Below the pieces are notes generated by a model that saw only the letters and a program-made list of their open reading frames with translations, ran no database searches and was not told the DNA's origin. A stretch of 53,881 bases of DNA, from positions 1 to 53,881 of the forward strand of contig CAMLIF010000013.1 of the NCBI GenBank assembly GCA_946479985.1, read 5' to 3'. The position numbers and the translations under genes were made by a program. Source of the DNA: an uncultured Flavobacteriales bacterium. Its GTDB lineage: Bacteria; Bacteroidota; Bacteroidia; Flavobacteriales; Crocinitomicaceae. Positions 32,202-41,063 of the stretch are shown here, one piece after another. How positions within the stretch are numbered: position 1 is the first letter of the stretch; each line of letters starts with the position of its first letter.

Positions 32202-34421
32202 TTGCTCTTGAAACGATTCCTGTTTAGCTCATTACTGACTTTTTCTGCTTTCAGCGGAATGGCTCAAACAAATTTTGCCTTCGAATTTGATCCGTCGGTT
32301 CCAGTGAAAATTGGAACTGATCTTTTAGATAACGCCTGGGCGGGAGGAATTAATTTCGCGCAGTTTTCGGAATTGGATTTTGATTTGGACGGTGATAAAG
32401 ACTTGATCCTTTTTGATCGAAGCTGTGATCGTTTCATTGTTTTTCTGAAAGAAACCGCTCCTTCAAATCATTACGCCTATCGTTATTTAATGCCGAATGA
32501 ACTGCCAGCCGAGATTCGTTATCGAGCTGCTTTTGTGGATTACGATGGGGATGGTCAAAATGATATTTTTTCTTATGGGATCGGTGGTTTGAAAGTTTAT
32601 AGAAATGTCAGTATTGAGAATGGTTACCTGAGCTTTGAAGTAAGCAAGGAAGTTGTTTTGAGTAATGTTTACGGAGATCTGAGCAACCTGTATGTTACTT
32701 CGGCAGATATTCCTGCATTTGTTGATATTGAGGAAGACGGAGATATTGATGTACTAACTTTCAGTTCAAACGGCGACCGGGTGGAATATCACAAAAACCT
32801 GAGCCAGGAAACCTACGGACATTCGGATTCACTGATTTATGAACTAATGAATGAATGTTGGGGACAATTCAAGGAAGATCTGAATACAAACCAGATCATT
32901 TTGAATAGTACGGAATCACCTTGCGGAACGGGGAATATTCCGAATCCGGAACGACCGAACGGCGAATCCTTGCCAAAACATTCCGGATCAACCGTTCTGG
33001 CTCTGGATTTAGATGCAAATGGCGTGAAAGACCTTATTCTGGGCGATGTTTCCTATCCTTCGCTTACTTCATTGATTAACGGTGGTTCTATTCCCAATAC
33101 CAATTCAGCGATGGTGAGTTTTGATAACAACTACCCGTCAAACAACACTCCCGCAGCCATTAATATGTTTCCGGCAAGTTATTACCTGGATGTTGACTTT
33201 GACGATAAGAAAGACCTTATTGTTGCCCCAAACGCGCGTACCATTTCAGAAAATCAGGCCAGTGTTTGGTTCTACAAAAATATCGGGGCTAATAATCTTC
33301 CGAATTTCAACTACCAAACAAACAATTTCCTTCAAAGTGAAATGATTGATCATGGTTTGGGAAGTATTCCTGTAATGGTTGATCAAAACGGAGATGGAAC
33401 GAAAGATCTTATTGTTGCTAATTTTTTTCGTTACAAACCGGTCATTGATAAAGAAAGCTGTTTTCTTGCTTACCGAAATACGGGGACGAATCTGGCTCCT
33501 GAATTTACTTATTTAAGCAATAATTACCTCGATGTTTTGTCGCAGGGATTGGGATTACGGGCTATTCCTACATTTGGTGATCTGGACGGTGATGGAGATC
33601 AGGACATGATCATTGGCCGCGATAACGGAACACTTCTTAAATATTCAAATACCGCGGGTTCGGGAAATTCACTTGCTTACGGAACATCTTCTGTCTTGCA
33701 AAACTCAGTTGGAGGAACTATTTCCGTAACAGCTTATGCTGCTCCTCAGCTTTTCGACCTGAATAGTGATGGTTTGCTGGATCTGCTGATCGGAAATAAA
33801 TCTGGAAGCATTGCTTACTATAAAAATATCGGAACGGTTAATTCGCCGTCTTTTCAATTGGAAGATGCCACACTCGGTAATGTACAGCTAATTCTTTCGC
33901 CCGACGGATATGCAATGCCTCATTTCTTTAGCGTAAACGACACCACGCATTTGTTTTTGGGTGCAAACGACGGACATCTGCATTATTACAACGATATAGA
34001 TTCTAACCTGGGAGCTAACTCCAGTTTCAATTTGGTGAGTAATTCTTATTTGAATATTGATGTTGGTTTGTACTCCTCGTTTTGGGTTGAAGAGCTGGAT
34101 GACGATGGTGCTTTGAATATGTTCGTTGGTCAGGATTTAGGTGGTTTACATCATTACGAAGTAAATCTTTCCAGCTCTGCAGGATTGGAAGAGTTGGAGC
34201 AAAATCAATTAATGATCTATCCGAATCCGGGTAGTGGAGTATTTACTTTCTCAGGCAGTTTAAATCAGCCTTTGGAATACGAGGTTTTTGATTTGAACGG
34301 AAGATCGATACAGCACGGTTTTGGAAAGGAAATGAATTTGTCGGATGAGCAGAAAGGGTGTTATCTTCTGAAAATTATTGTTGGCGAGCGGGTAGAAGTT
34401 CATCGGATTATCAAGAATTAA
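32202..34421 (+). CDS. Secreted VCBS/FG-GAP repeat protein with T9SS type A sorting domain
   Basis: The 739-residue protein starts at TTG (32202; a second TTG follows at 32208) with a signal peptide ending 'FSGMAQ'. At least eight calcium-binding-like repeats follow, such as 'DFDLDGDKDLILFD', 'VDYDGDGQNDIF', 'GDLDGDGDQDMIIGRD' and 'FDLNSDGLLDLLIGN', forming a predicted beta-propeller. The last 75 residues ('IYPNPGSGVFTF', 'YEVFDLNGRSIQHG', 'GCYLLKIIVGERVEVHRIIK') are a type A C-terminal domain that directs export and surface anchoring by T9SS. Its role at the surface is unknown. Confidence 0.88.
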   Translation: MLLKRFLFSSLLTFSAFSGMAQTNFAFEFDPSVPVKIGTDLLDNAWAGGINFAQFSELDFDLDGDKDLILFDRSCDRFIVFLKETAPSNHYAYRYLMPNELPAEIRYRAAFVDYDGDGQNDIFSYGIGGLKVYRNVSIENGYLSFEVSKEVVLSNVYGDLSNLYVTSADIPAFVDIEEDGDIDVLTFSSNGDRVEYHKNLSQETYGHSDSLIYELMNECWGQFKEDLNTNQIILNSTESPCGTGNIPNPERPNGESLPKHSGSTVLALDLDANGVKDLILGDVSYPSLTSLINGGSIPNTNSAMVSFDNNYPSNNTPAAINMFPASYYLDVDFDDKKDLIVAPNARTISENQASVWFYKNIGANNLPNFNYQTNNFLQSEMIDHGLGSIPVMVDQNGDGTKDLIVANFFRYKPVIDKESCFLAYRNTGTNLAPEFTYLSNNYLDVLSQGLGLRAIPTFGDLDGDGDQDMIIGRDNGTLLKYSNTAGSGNSLAYGTSSVLQNSVGGTISVTAYAAPQLFDLNSDGLLDLLIGNKSGSIAYYKNIGTVNSPSFQLEDATLGNVQLILSPDGYAMPHFFSVNDTTHLFLGANDGHLHYYNDIDSNLGANSSFNLVSNSYLNIDVGLYSSFWVEELDDDGALNMFVGQDLGGLHHYEVNLSSSAGLEELEQNQLMIYPNPGSGVFTFSGSLNQPLEYEVFDLNGRSIQHGFGKEMNLSDEQKGCYLLKIIVGERVEVHRIIKN

Positions 34422-34445
34422 GACGGTGATTTCCTGGTCAGCCTA

Positions 34446-34463
34446 ATAATTTTATAAAATTAT
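34446..34463. terminator. 18-base AT palindrome between convergent genes
   Basis: ATAATTTTATAAAATTAT is a perfect palindrome in the gap between the FG-GAP and ispE 3' ends. It could help termination from either side but has no GC stem. Confidence 0.3.
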
Positions 34464-34559
34464 GTGAATAGTCTGTTTTCAGAGAGCTTCAGCCTGTTTT
34501 TGCTCCATTGTGATCGCCATTTAAAACCATCAAAAAAGTCTCTGCAAACGACCTGATAA

Positions 34560-35366
34560 TCAAAGCGAAACCAACTTCATAAACTTCGCAGAAGCAATTT
34601 TTATCGTGGCTGTATCGCGAAGATCAGTGAAAATCCCGAAAATAGTAGAACCGGAACCTGTCATAGAAGCGTAAACTGCTCCTTGCTCATACAAACTTGC
34701 TTTTATTTGTTCCAGTTCAGGATAAATTGGAAAAAGACTCTTTTCAAAATCATTGATTAAATGAGTTTTCCATTCTTTTATTGGCAACCGAAGAACTTCT
34801 GAAACAGATTCCCGATCGGAATTCGGAACAATCTTACCAAATGCTTCGGCAGTAGAAATATGAATTCCCGGATTAACGATGACTAAATGAAATCCTTGCA
34901 GACTTAATCGAATTGGTTTTAGTATCTCTCCTCTTCCGGTACAATTTTGAATTCCGCCTTGTATAAAGAACGCACAATCTGAGCCAAGAACTGAAATGTC
35001 ATTTTCCAAATCTGCAGTTGATCGATCGGGAAAATACTCTCTGGCTAAATACTTATAGACGAAAGCTGCATCGGCAGAACCGCCACCTAAACCAGCCCCA
35101 ATAGGGATGTTTTTCTGAAGTGTGATTTTGAGCGGAGGAATATTCGCATGTATTCTGGCAAGTTTCAAAGCTTCCAAAATGAGATTTCCTGCACCAGGAA
35201 TCTCTAATCCTGAAGAGTGAAACGTGTCTGAATTCGACTGGGAAACCGAAATTTCATCTTTCCACGGAACTTCAACCATTACTGTTTCCAGATTATGAAA
35301 GCCGTCAGAACGCTTTTCCAATACGTTTAATCCGAGGTTTATTTTACAGCTTGGAAAAATAATCAT
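34560..35366 (-). CDS. ispE: 4-diphosphocytidyl-2-C-methyl-D-erythritol kinase IspE
   Basis: IspE phosphorylates CDP-methylerythritol, the step immediately before IspF. The 268-residue GHMP kinase shows 'PSCKINLGLNVLEKRSDGFH' (catalytic Lys and start of fold), 'IPIGAGLGGGSADAAFVY' (ATP-binding GHMP motif) and 'ASMTGSGSTIFGIF' near the C-terminus. It is divergent from accA with 59 bases between starts. Confidence 0.95.
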   Translation of the reverse strand: MIIFPSCKINLGLNVLEKRSDGFHNLETVMVEVPWKDEISVSQSNSDTFHSSGLEIPGAGNLILEALKLARIHANIPPLKITLQKNIPIGAGLGGGSADAAFVYKYLAREYFPDRSTADLENDISVLGSDCAFFIQGGIQNCTGRGEILKPIRLSLQGFHLVIVNPGIHISTAEAFGKIVPNSDRESVSEVLRLPIKEWKTHLINDFEKSLFPIYPELEQIKASLYEQGAVYASMTGSGSTIFGIFTDLRDTATIKIASAKFMKLVSL

Positions 35367-35425
35367 GCTCTAAAATTAAGAAATGCCTACAATTTTCGTA
35401 ATTTTCCACCCTCAAATAAAGGACT

Positions 35426-36382
35426 ATGTCAGTATATTTAGATTTCGAAGAGCCGATTAAGGCCATAGAAGAGCAGATTGAACAAACACGTGAAATTGCA
35501 AGTACATCAGGAGTTGATATGACAGATACAATTGATGCTTTGGAAACTAAATTGGAAGAAAAGCAAAAAGAAGTATTTTCTTCTTTAACTCCATGGCAGC
35601 GCGTTCAATTGTCTCGTCATCCCGACCGCCCGTACACACTGGCTTACATTAATTCAATTACAGATAATACGTTCCAGGAATTACACGGAGACCGTTCTGT
35701 GAAGGACGATAAAGCCATGGTTGGTGGTTTCGGTTTGGTTGATGGAAGATCTGTTATGTTTATCGGACAGCAAAAGGGAATCAATACCAAAATGCGCCAG
35801 TATCGTAACTTTGGTATGGCCAACCCGGAAGGTTACCGCAAAGCTTTACGATTAATGCGTATGGCAGAGAAATTCAATAAGCCGATTGTTACTTTTATTG
35901 ATACTCCTGGAGCATTTCCGGGATTGGAAGCGGAAGAACGCGGACAAGGTGAAGCAATTGCACGTAACATTTATGAAATGATGCAGTTGAAGGTTCCTGT
36001 AATTTGTATCGTCATTGGCGAAGGAGCTTCCGGTGGTGCATTGGGAATAGGTGTCGGAGATAAAGTAGTGATGCTCGAAAATACCTGGTATTCCGTAATT
36101 TCTCCGGAATCTTGTTCGTCTATCTTATGGCGTTCATGGGAATATAAAGAGAAAGCCGCTGAAGCGTTGAAATTGACCAGCGTAGACATGAAAGCGAATA
36201 AATTGGTTGATGATGTGATCATGGAACCTTTGTCCGGAGCACACAGAAGCCCGGAAGAAATGTTCGCAACTGTGAAAGAGAAGATCAAAGAATACTTAAG
36301 GGAGTTAGATCCGAAAGATCCGGAACAGCGCATCGAAGAAAGAATTGAAAAATTCAACACGATGGGTGTTTGGCAGGGATAA
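35426..36382 (+). CDS. accA: Acetyl-CoA carboxylase carboxyltransferase subunit alpha
   Basis: AccA pairs with AccD to move the carboxyl group from carboxybiotin to acetyl-CoA, the first committed fatty-acid step. The 318-residue protein has the helical N-terminus ('[17 protein letters not shown]'), '[11 protein letters not shown]', '[25 protein letters not shown]', '[15 protein letters not shown]' and '[13 protein letters not shown]'. Biotin synthesis genes are elsewhere in the window. A strong terminator follows. Confidence 0.96.
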   Translation: MSVYLDFEEPIKAIEEQIEQTREIASTSGVDMTDTIDALETKLEEKQKEVFSSLTPWQRVQLSRHPDRPYTLAYINSITDNTFQELHGDRSVKDDKAMVGGFGLVDGRSVMFIGQQKGINTKMRQYRNFGMANPEGYRKALRLMRMAEKFNKPIVTFIDTPGAFPGLEAEERGQGEAIARNIYEMMQLKVPVICIVIGEGASGGALGIGVGDKVVMLENTWYSVISPESCSSILWRSWEYKEKAAEALKLTSVDMKANKLVDDVIMEPLSGAHRSPEEMFATVKEKIKEYLRELDPKDPEQRIEERIEKFNTMGVWQG

Positions 36383-36406
36383 TCGAAAAGAATTGAATAA
36401 ATGAAG

Positions 36407-36441
36407 AAAGGAGTCTAGCGAAAGTTATGACTCCTTTTTTT
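36407..36441 (+). terminator. Intrinsic terminator after accA
   Basis: AAAGGAGTC (36407-36415) pairs perfectly with GACTCCTTT (36429-36437), followed by a T run. It lies 25 bases after the accA stop. Confidence 0.85.
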
Positions 36442-36530
36442 ATTCAGTTCTAATCCGAATTTTATCTTTCCGGCGACAGCTGATCATTCGCGTGTTCGCT
36501 GCAATTTTTCAGTAACAATCAGTATTTAAA

Positions 36531-36558
36531 TTATATTTAGGTTTATCTAAAAATATAA
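36531..36558. promoter_or_regulatory. AT-rich inverted repeat upstream of the di-heme gene (candidate operator)
   Basis: TTATATTT (36531-36538) and AAATATAA (36551-36558) are perfect inverted arms, with inner TTTAG/CTAAA also complementary. It lies just upstream of the -7 box at 36581, where a regulator could act. No known consensus (for example a classic Fur box) is matched. Confidence 0.3.
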
Positions 36559-36580
36559 TTACCATAATCTTAAAATAAAC

Positions 36581-36588
36581 TATCTTTG
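36581..36588 (+). promoter_or_regulatory. -7 promoter box for the di-heme/Rieske/porin operon
   Basis: TATCTTTG is an exact TAnnTTTG match 23 bases before the ATG at 36612. No clear -33 TTTG is present, which would suit an activator-dependent promoter. Confidence 0.5.
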
Positions 36589-36611
36589 TTGCTGTAACTT
36601 AAATTAGTGTT

Positions 36612-37799
36612 ATGCAAAAAAGACTGTTACTTATTCTTGTTCTGCTTGTTACGGTATATTCCTGCCATAAATTATTGCCAAAGAGTCCGGCGGAAGCTGA
36701 AGTACTTGATGGGCCGATTGAAGGTCTTTCTGATCAGGAAATGGCGCAATTTCTTCGCGGTGATGTAGCTTTTAACGAAGTCTTTACTTCCAAAACCGGG
36801 CTCGGTCCAACGTTTGTTGCATCGAGCTGTATTTCTTGTCATGCCGGCGACGGAAAAGGTCATCCGTCAACAACACTCGTTCGGTTCGGTCAGCCTGATG
36901 AATTCGGAAACTTGTTTATGGAACATGGTGGACCACAATTGCAAAATCGTGCACTTCCCGGATTTTCTCCGGAACTGATCCCCGGCGGGGCAACATTTTC
37001 CCGATTTACACCTCCGGCAAATACAGGACTTGGTTTTCTGGACTATGTAACTGATGAAGACATTCTGGCAATGTCAGATCCAAACGATTTAGACGGTGAT
37101 GGAATTTCGGGAACGGTAAACTGGATCACAATTCCTGATTATGTGGTACTTCGACCTGGAGCAATAACGCAAAATGGAAAGAATATTTGTCGCTTCGGGA
37201 AGAAATCTGCCGCCTATGACTTGCTGAACCAATCTGTAAACGCATACAATCAGGATATGGGAATTGCTTCGTCATTTAGCCCGCTGGATGTTTATTCCGG
37301 ACATTCCATTGATCCGGAAGTGAGTAATGCAAAAATTAACGACCTGGTCTTTTACCTGCGTACACTTAAAGCTCCTGTACAGCGAAATACGGATGATCCG
37401 GAAGTGCAAAAAGGAAAACAATTGTTTAGCGACGCCGGCTGTATTTCCTGCCATAAACCACAATTAAAAACAGGATATTCGCCTATTGCTGCACTCTCAT
37501 ACAAAAACTTTTCACCTTATACAGATTTGTTGCTGCATGATATGGGAGCCGGATTAGACGATGGTTATACGGAAGGAAGCGCAAAAACGTATGAATGGAG
37601 AACTCCGCCGCTCTGGGGGCTGGGTCTTTCTAAAAATTCTCAGGGAGGACAATATTATCTGCTTCACGATGGCCGGGCGCATTCCATTGAATCAGCTGTT
37701 TTGATGCATGGAGGAGAAGGGACAGCAAGCAAGAACTTCTACAACGGTATGAGCGAATCAGATAAAAAGGCGCTGATCAAATTTCTTGAATCGTTGTAA
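36612..37799 (+). CDS. Di-heme oxidoreductase (DUF1111/DHOR family) lipoprotein
   Basis: The 395-residue protein has a lipoprotein signal ending 'VTVYSC' (C18). Two heme-binding motifs are visible: C73-x2-C76-H77 in 'SSCISCHAGDG' and C277-x2-C280-H281 in 'AGCISCHKPQ', and the C-terminus 'YYLLHDGRAHSIESAVLMHGGEG' is typical of the 'thiol oxidoreductase' DUF1111 family. These resemble di-heme peroxidases and often neighbour imelysin genes in iron-responsive loci. It overlaps the Rieske gene by one base (TAATG), so electrons may pass between them. Confidence 0.88.
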   Translation: MQKRLLLILVLLVTVYSCHKLLPKSPAEAEVLDGPIEGLSDQEMAQFLRGDVAFNEVFTSKTGLGPTFVASSCISCHAGDGKGHPSTTLVRFGQPDEFGNLFMEHGGPQLQNRALPGFSPELIPGGATFSRFTPPANTGLGFLDYVTDEDILAMSDPNDLDGDGISGTVNWITIPDYVVLRPGAITQNGKNICRFGKKSAAYDLLNQSVNAYNQDMGIASSFSPLDVYSGHSIDPEVSNAKINDLVFYLRTLKAPVQRNTDDPEVQKGKQLFSDAGCISCHKPQLKTGYSPIAALSYKNFSPYTDLLLHDMGAGLDDGYTEGSAKTYEWRTPPLWGLGLSKNSQGGQYYLLHDGRAHSIESAVLMHGGEGTASKNFYNGMSESDKKALIKFLESL

Positions 37800-38239
37800 T
37801 GAACAGAGGCGAATTTATTAAATCGTGTGCTTACGCGTGTTTAAGCGGTGTTGCAGTAACGGCTATTCTCCAAAGCTGTAAATCAACAAAGCATCTGGAA
37901 ACTCCGGTTTCAGGTTCAGACCTCGTTCTTTCCGAAAAAGAATTTGAATATGTCAAAAAAGGAGTTCTTTCCTATCACAAATACATTATTCTCCAAAACG
38001 AGTTACTGAACTTCCCTATCTGCCTATACCGGATGGAAAACGGGTACAGGGCGATTTACCTGGAGTGTACGCACCAGGGAGCAGAATTACAGGTTTACGG
38101 TGAAAAGATCGTTTGTCCTGCTCACGGAAGTGAGTTTAATCAGCAGGGTGGAGTAGAGAACGGTCCGGCAATGGACAATCTGAGAACATTTCCTGTTTCA
38201 ACCAATCAGGGAGAAATCAAAATATCATTAAAAGCATGA
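37799..38239 (+). CDS. Rieske [2Fe-2S] lipoprotein
   Basis: The 146-residue protein has an N-terminal hydrophobic segment ending in a lipobox-like 'LQSC' (C27). The Rieske cluster is spelled by 'C90-T-H92-Q-G' and 'C106-P-A-H109-G-S' with the usual spacing, then 'FPVSTNQGEIKISL'. It is likely anchored facing the periplasm. The start shares one base with the di-heme stop and its stop overlaps the next start by four bases, so the three genes are one coupled unit. It does not belong to a cytochrome bc1 operon here. Confidence 0.88.
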   Translation: MNRGEFIKSCAYACLSGVAVTAILQSCKSTKHLETPVSGSDLVLSEKEFEYVKKGVLSYHKYIILQNELLNFPICLYRMENGYRAIYLECTHQGAELQVYGEKIVCPAHGSEFNQQGGVENGPAMDNLRTFPVSTNQGEIKISLKA

Positions 38240-39468
38240 TCAAGCTGAAACAAATTCTTATTCTTACTGCGTTTATTTTTCCCGCAAGGGGAATGGCCCA
38301 GATCGATTCTACTTTGCTCAGGCGAATTCCGAAAGACACAATAATCCCGGGAATGAATATGGATGCCATTTACAATCGCCCGTTTTTAGGTTTAGGAAAA
38401 GCACCTGTTGCAATTGGCGGTTATATGGAAGCAAACTGGCAATACGGCGCAACAGAAGGTGTAACAGAGGGACATCAGTTCCAGGCTCGCAGAATGACAC
38501 TTTTTGTTGCATCAAAGATTAATAAGCGACTGAAGTTTTTAAGTGAGATTGAATTCGAAGAAGGAGGAAAGGAAATTGCTATTGAGTTTGCGTCGTTAGA
38601 TGTAGAATTTCATCCGTTGGTCAACCTGCGCGGCGGAATTGTGATGAACCCTATTGGAGCGTTTAATCAGAATCATGATGGTCCGAAATGGGAATTCGTG
38701 GATCGGCCCATCGCTTCTACACAAATGCTTCCTGCAACCTGGAGTAATTCCGGATTCGGACTGTACGGAAAAACCTTCAGTAAAAACTGGATGTTCGGTT
38801 ACGAAATTTATCTGACAGGTTCTTTTGATAATTCTGTCATAGAAAATGACCAGAACCGGACTTCTTTACCTGCTTCAAAAGCAAACCCGGAACGTTTCGA
38901 GGAAATTAACAGCGGTTTGCCATTAGCTACGGGAAAAGTAGCGCTTCGAAACAAGAAAATAGGCGAGGTTGGTTTTTCCTATATGGGTGGGGTTTACAAT
39001 AAATTCCAGGATGATGGTTTAGTAATCGATCAGCGACGAAGACTGGATGTTCTTGCTGTAGACATTAATTCTACGATTCCTAAATTAAACACCACTTTCA
39101 TAGGTGAATTTGCCTGGATTTTTGTGGATGTTCCTGAAACTTACGGGCAGCAATTCGGTTCTAAACAACATGGCGGATTTGTAGATATCGTTCAACCCGT
39201 TCTGAAACGTAAAATGCTTGGATGGTCAAATGCAGTTTTGAATATAGCTTGTCGTTTGGAATTTGTTGATTGGAACGTTGGCCGTTTTGTTGAAACGAAT
39301 GGGCAATTAGGGGATGCGGTTTGGAGTATTTCTCCCGCTATTAGTTTTCGTCCGTCTGCACAAACTGTTTTCAGGTTCAATTACCGCTACCAGCAGCAAA
39401 CGGATATTTTCAATAATCCTCCGGCATTAACAGGAATGTTCCAGTTTGGCTTTTCGACTTACTTCTAA
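38236..39468 (+). CDS. Porin-like outer membrane protein
   Basis: The 410-residue protein has a signal peptide ('ILILTAFIFPARGMAQ'). The mature part alternates amphipathic strands and ends 'FQFGFSTYF', a barrel C-terminus with terminal Phe. Features such as 'GGYMEANWQYG' and 'FQARRMTLFVASKINKRLKFLSEIEFEEGG' resemble phosphate-selective porin O/P-like proteins. It is coupled to the Rieske and di-heme genes; an outer membrane partner for their substrate is a plausible role. The ligand is unknown. Confidence 0.68.
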   Translation: MIKLKQILILTAFIFPARGMAQIDSTLLRRIPKDTIIPGMNMDAIYNRPFLGLGKAPVAIGGYMEANWQYGATEGVTEGHQFQARRMTLFVASKINKRLKFLSEIEFEEGGKEIAIEFASLDVEFHPLVNLRGGIVMNPIGAFNQNHDGPKWEFVDRPIASTQMLPATWSNSGFGLYGKTFSKNWMFGYEIYLTGSFDNSVIENDQNRTSLPASKANPERFEEINSGLPLATGKVALRNKKIGEVGFSYMGGVYNKFQDDGLVIDQRRRLDVLAVDINSTIPKLNTTFIGEFAWIFVDVPETYGQQFGSKQHGGFVDIVQPVLKRKMLGWSNAVLNIACRLEFVDWNVGRFVETNGQLGDAVWSISPAISFRPSAQTVFRFNYRYQQQTDIFNNPPALTGMFQFGFSTYF

Positions 39469-39488
39469 AGAGATTCTCACAAGCTTAC

Positions 39489-39656
39489 CACTAATGCACG
39501 AATTTTTGAGACGCTTACCAGCCGTCTCATAGTTGGGTTTATTCAATTTTATATGAGCTATAATATCGATTTCGTATAGCAATAATTAGAACGAATGGTC
39601 CGCCAAGCGGACTATATTAGTGTTTAATTAGGGATGATTAAGATTATCAATTCGTG
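39489..39656. repeat. Nested inverted-repeat element between convergent genes
   Basis: Outer arms CACTAAT (39489-39495) with ATTAGTG (39616-39622) and GCACGAATT (39496-39504) with AATTCGTG (39649-39656) enclose two hairpins: GAGACG/CGTCTC (39508-39528) and GTCCGC-CAA-GCGGAC (39598-39612). The 215-base gap has no coding evidence. It resembles a decayed intergenic palindromic repeat. Confidence 0.45.
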
Positions 39657-39683
39657 TATTCGTGGCCAGAGCCCAGAGGATTT

Positions 39684-40007
39684 TTACTGATCCAGCAATT
39701 CGTCTTCTTTAATAATCACCGTATGCTTAAAGATTTTTGCATCAGCAACGAAGGTTCCGAATGGAAGTAACGAAGCAAGATAAGCTCCGATTTTTTCCTT
39801 GATTGTCCATTTCGTCTCAGTACTTACCCAAAATACCATTCCCACGTAACCGATAAAAAGGAACCCGTGTGCCATTCCAACAATCATATTTGGTTCCTTG
39901 ATGCCATAGATATATTTCAGCGGCATTGTTATAAGAAAAGATAGAAACGAAATTCCTTCCAGTAAACCGAAGATGCGAAGAATGCCAAGAGCTGATTTGA
40001 AGTTCAT
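39684..40007 (-). CDS. DUF3817 family membrane protein
   Basis: The 107-residue protein has three membrane segments and the DUF3817 pattern 'LGILRIFGLLEGISFLSFL', 'PNMIVGMAHGFLFIGYV' and 'EKIGAYLASLLPFGTFVADAK'. The family is found in integral membrane proteins of unknown function. It is last of a minus-strand series starting at uvrB, 67 bases after the preceding stop. Confidence 0.85.
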   Translation of the reverse strand: MNFKSALGILRIFGLLEGISFLSFLITMPLKYIYGIKEPNMIVGMAHGFLFIGYVGMVFWVSTETKWTIKEKIGAYLASLLPFGTFVADAKIFKHTVIIKEDELLDQ

Positions 40008-40074
40008 GAGTTTTTGTTTACGAATTTAATGTCAAAGAAGAAATTGAAGGGTACCGTTCACCGAATTTTGGAGT

Positions 40075-40464
40075 TTATTTAATTAATAAGCTGGAATTCC
40101 TTCTCTTATATTTCCACTCTGCTTCTGAGCAACCGTAACGAATTGTGCTGTCAGAATCGATCCGTTCAATGCCGCATTTTCCCGGATCTTTCCTGTAAAT
40201 ATTCTTAGTTGCCCAGGGGAAGTCTGTTTTGGTCCCAAATCCTACGATCACACTTTGATCCGGTTTTAAAGTTAGTACGGTGTCTTTGGATTTCCCGTAT
40301 ATGCTCATAGAACTATCAGCCGGAAAATCGGGAACATAGAGCGTAATATTCTGATTGGTTTTGTTTTCCACAGAGTAGGACATGTGTAGCATCGCATCGC
40401 AGCTGGAAAGTACAATTAACGGAAGAAGCAGGAAACTGATTTTTAGATAATTCATGGTTTTCAA
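40075..40464 (-). CDS. Hypothetical lipoprotein
   Basis: The 129-residue protein has a lipoprotein signal ('ISFLLLPLIVLSSC') with Cys near residue 23. The mature domain is short and beta-rich ('YSVENKTNQNITLYVPDF', 'LKPDQSVIVGFGTKTDFPW') with two further Cys near the C-terminus that may form a disulfide. Family not recognised. It overlaps the LRR gene by four bases. Confidence 0.7.
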   Translation of the reverse strand: MKTMNYLKISFLLLPLIVLSSCDAMLHMSYSVENKTNQNITLYVPDFPADSSMSIYGKSKDTVLTLKPDQSVIVGFGTKTDFPWATKNIYRKDPGKCGIERIDSDSTIRYGCSEAEWKYKRRNSSLLIK

Positions 40465-41033
40465 TCATTGAGCGTGACATAAACTTTACAATCCGGGCCA
40501 AGAGCAGTTTTTAGTTCTTCAATTTGCACTTTGTTGTCCATCAAACTGTAACAGCCATAAAAATTGATGGCTGTAAGTGTTTTGATATCTTTCAGGATCA
40601 TCGGAACATCTGTAAAAGGGTTGTTATTCAGGTCAATGTACTGCAATTTAGACAAACTGGTCAATGTATCGGGTAATTCTGTGAGCTGATTGTAACTAAC
40701 ATATTTTCCTGTTCCTCTGTCCAAATGAAGTATTCCACCGCCAATGCGTTTCGATTTACGAATAACGCGCCCTGGAGTAGATGGATCTATGCCATATCCC
40801 AGCTTCAGAACCTGCAGGTTTTTAAAGCTGCCGATCGATTCGGGAAGTTCTGTCAAACGCTTTCCGGAAAGATCCAAAACAATCACTTTCTCCGGATTTT
40901 TCAGTGCTTTGTTCAGATCGGTGAACGGTTTTTCCTTTTTGAGTTGTTCGGCAGTCAAAAAAGTGGTGTCCGTTGTTTGGGCTAACAGTGCCACCTTTCC
41001 GGAAACAAAAAATAGTATGATTAGATGGCGCAT
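40461..41033 (-). CDS. Exported leucine-rich-repeat protein
   Basis: The 190-residue protein has a short N-terminal signal ('LIILFFVSGKVALLAQ'). It carries about four LRR units such as 'VIVLDLSGKRLTELPESIG', 'LQVLKLGYG', 'NQLTELPDTLTSLSKLQYIDL' and 'NPFTDVPMILKDIKTL'. This is likely a small exported binding protein; the partner is unknown. It overlaps the next lipoprotein gene by four bases. Confidence 0.78.
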   Translation of the reverse strand: MRHLIILFFVSGKVALLAQTTDTTFLTAEQLKKEKPFTDLNKALKNPEKVIVLDLSGKRLTELPESIGSFKNLQVLKLGYGIDPSTPGRVIRKSKRIGGGILHLDRGTGKYVSYNQLTELPDTLTSLSKLQYIDLNNNPFTDVPMILKDIKTLTAINFYGCYSLMDNKVQIEELKTALGPDCKVYVTLND

Positions 41034-41063
41034 GATTCAGATTTCAGATAGAAAACAACAACA

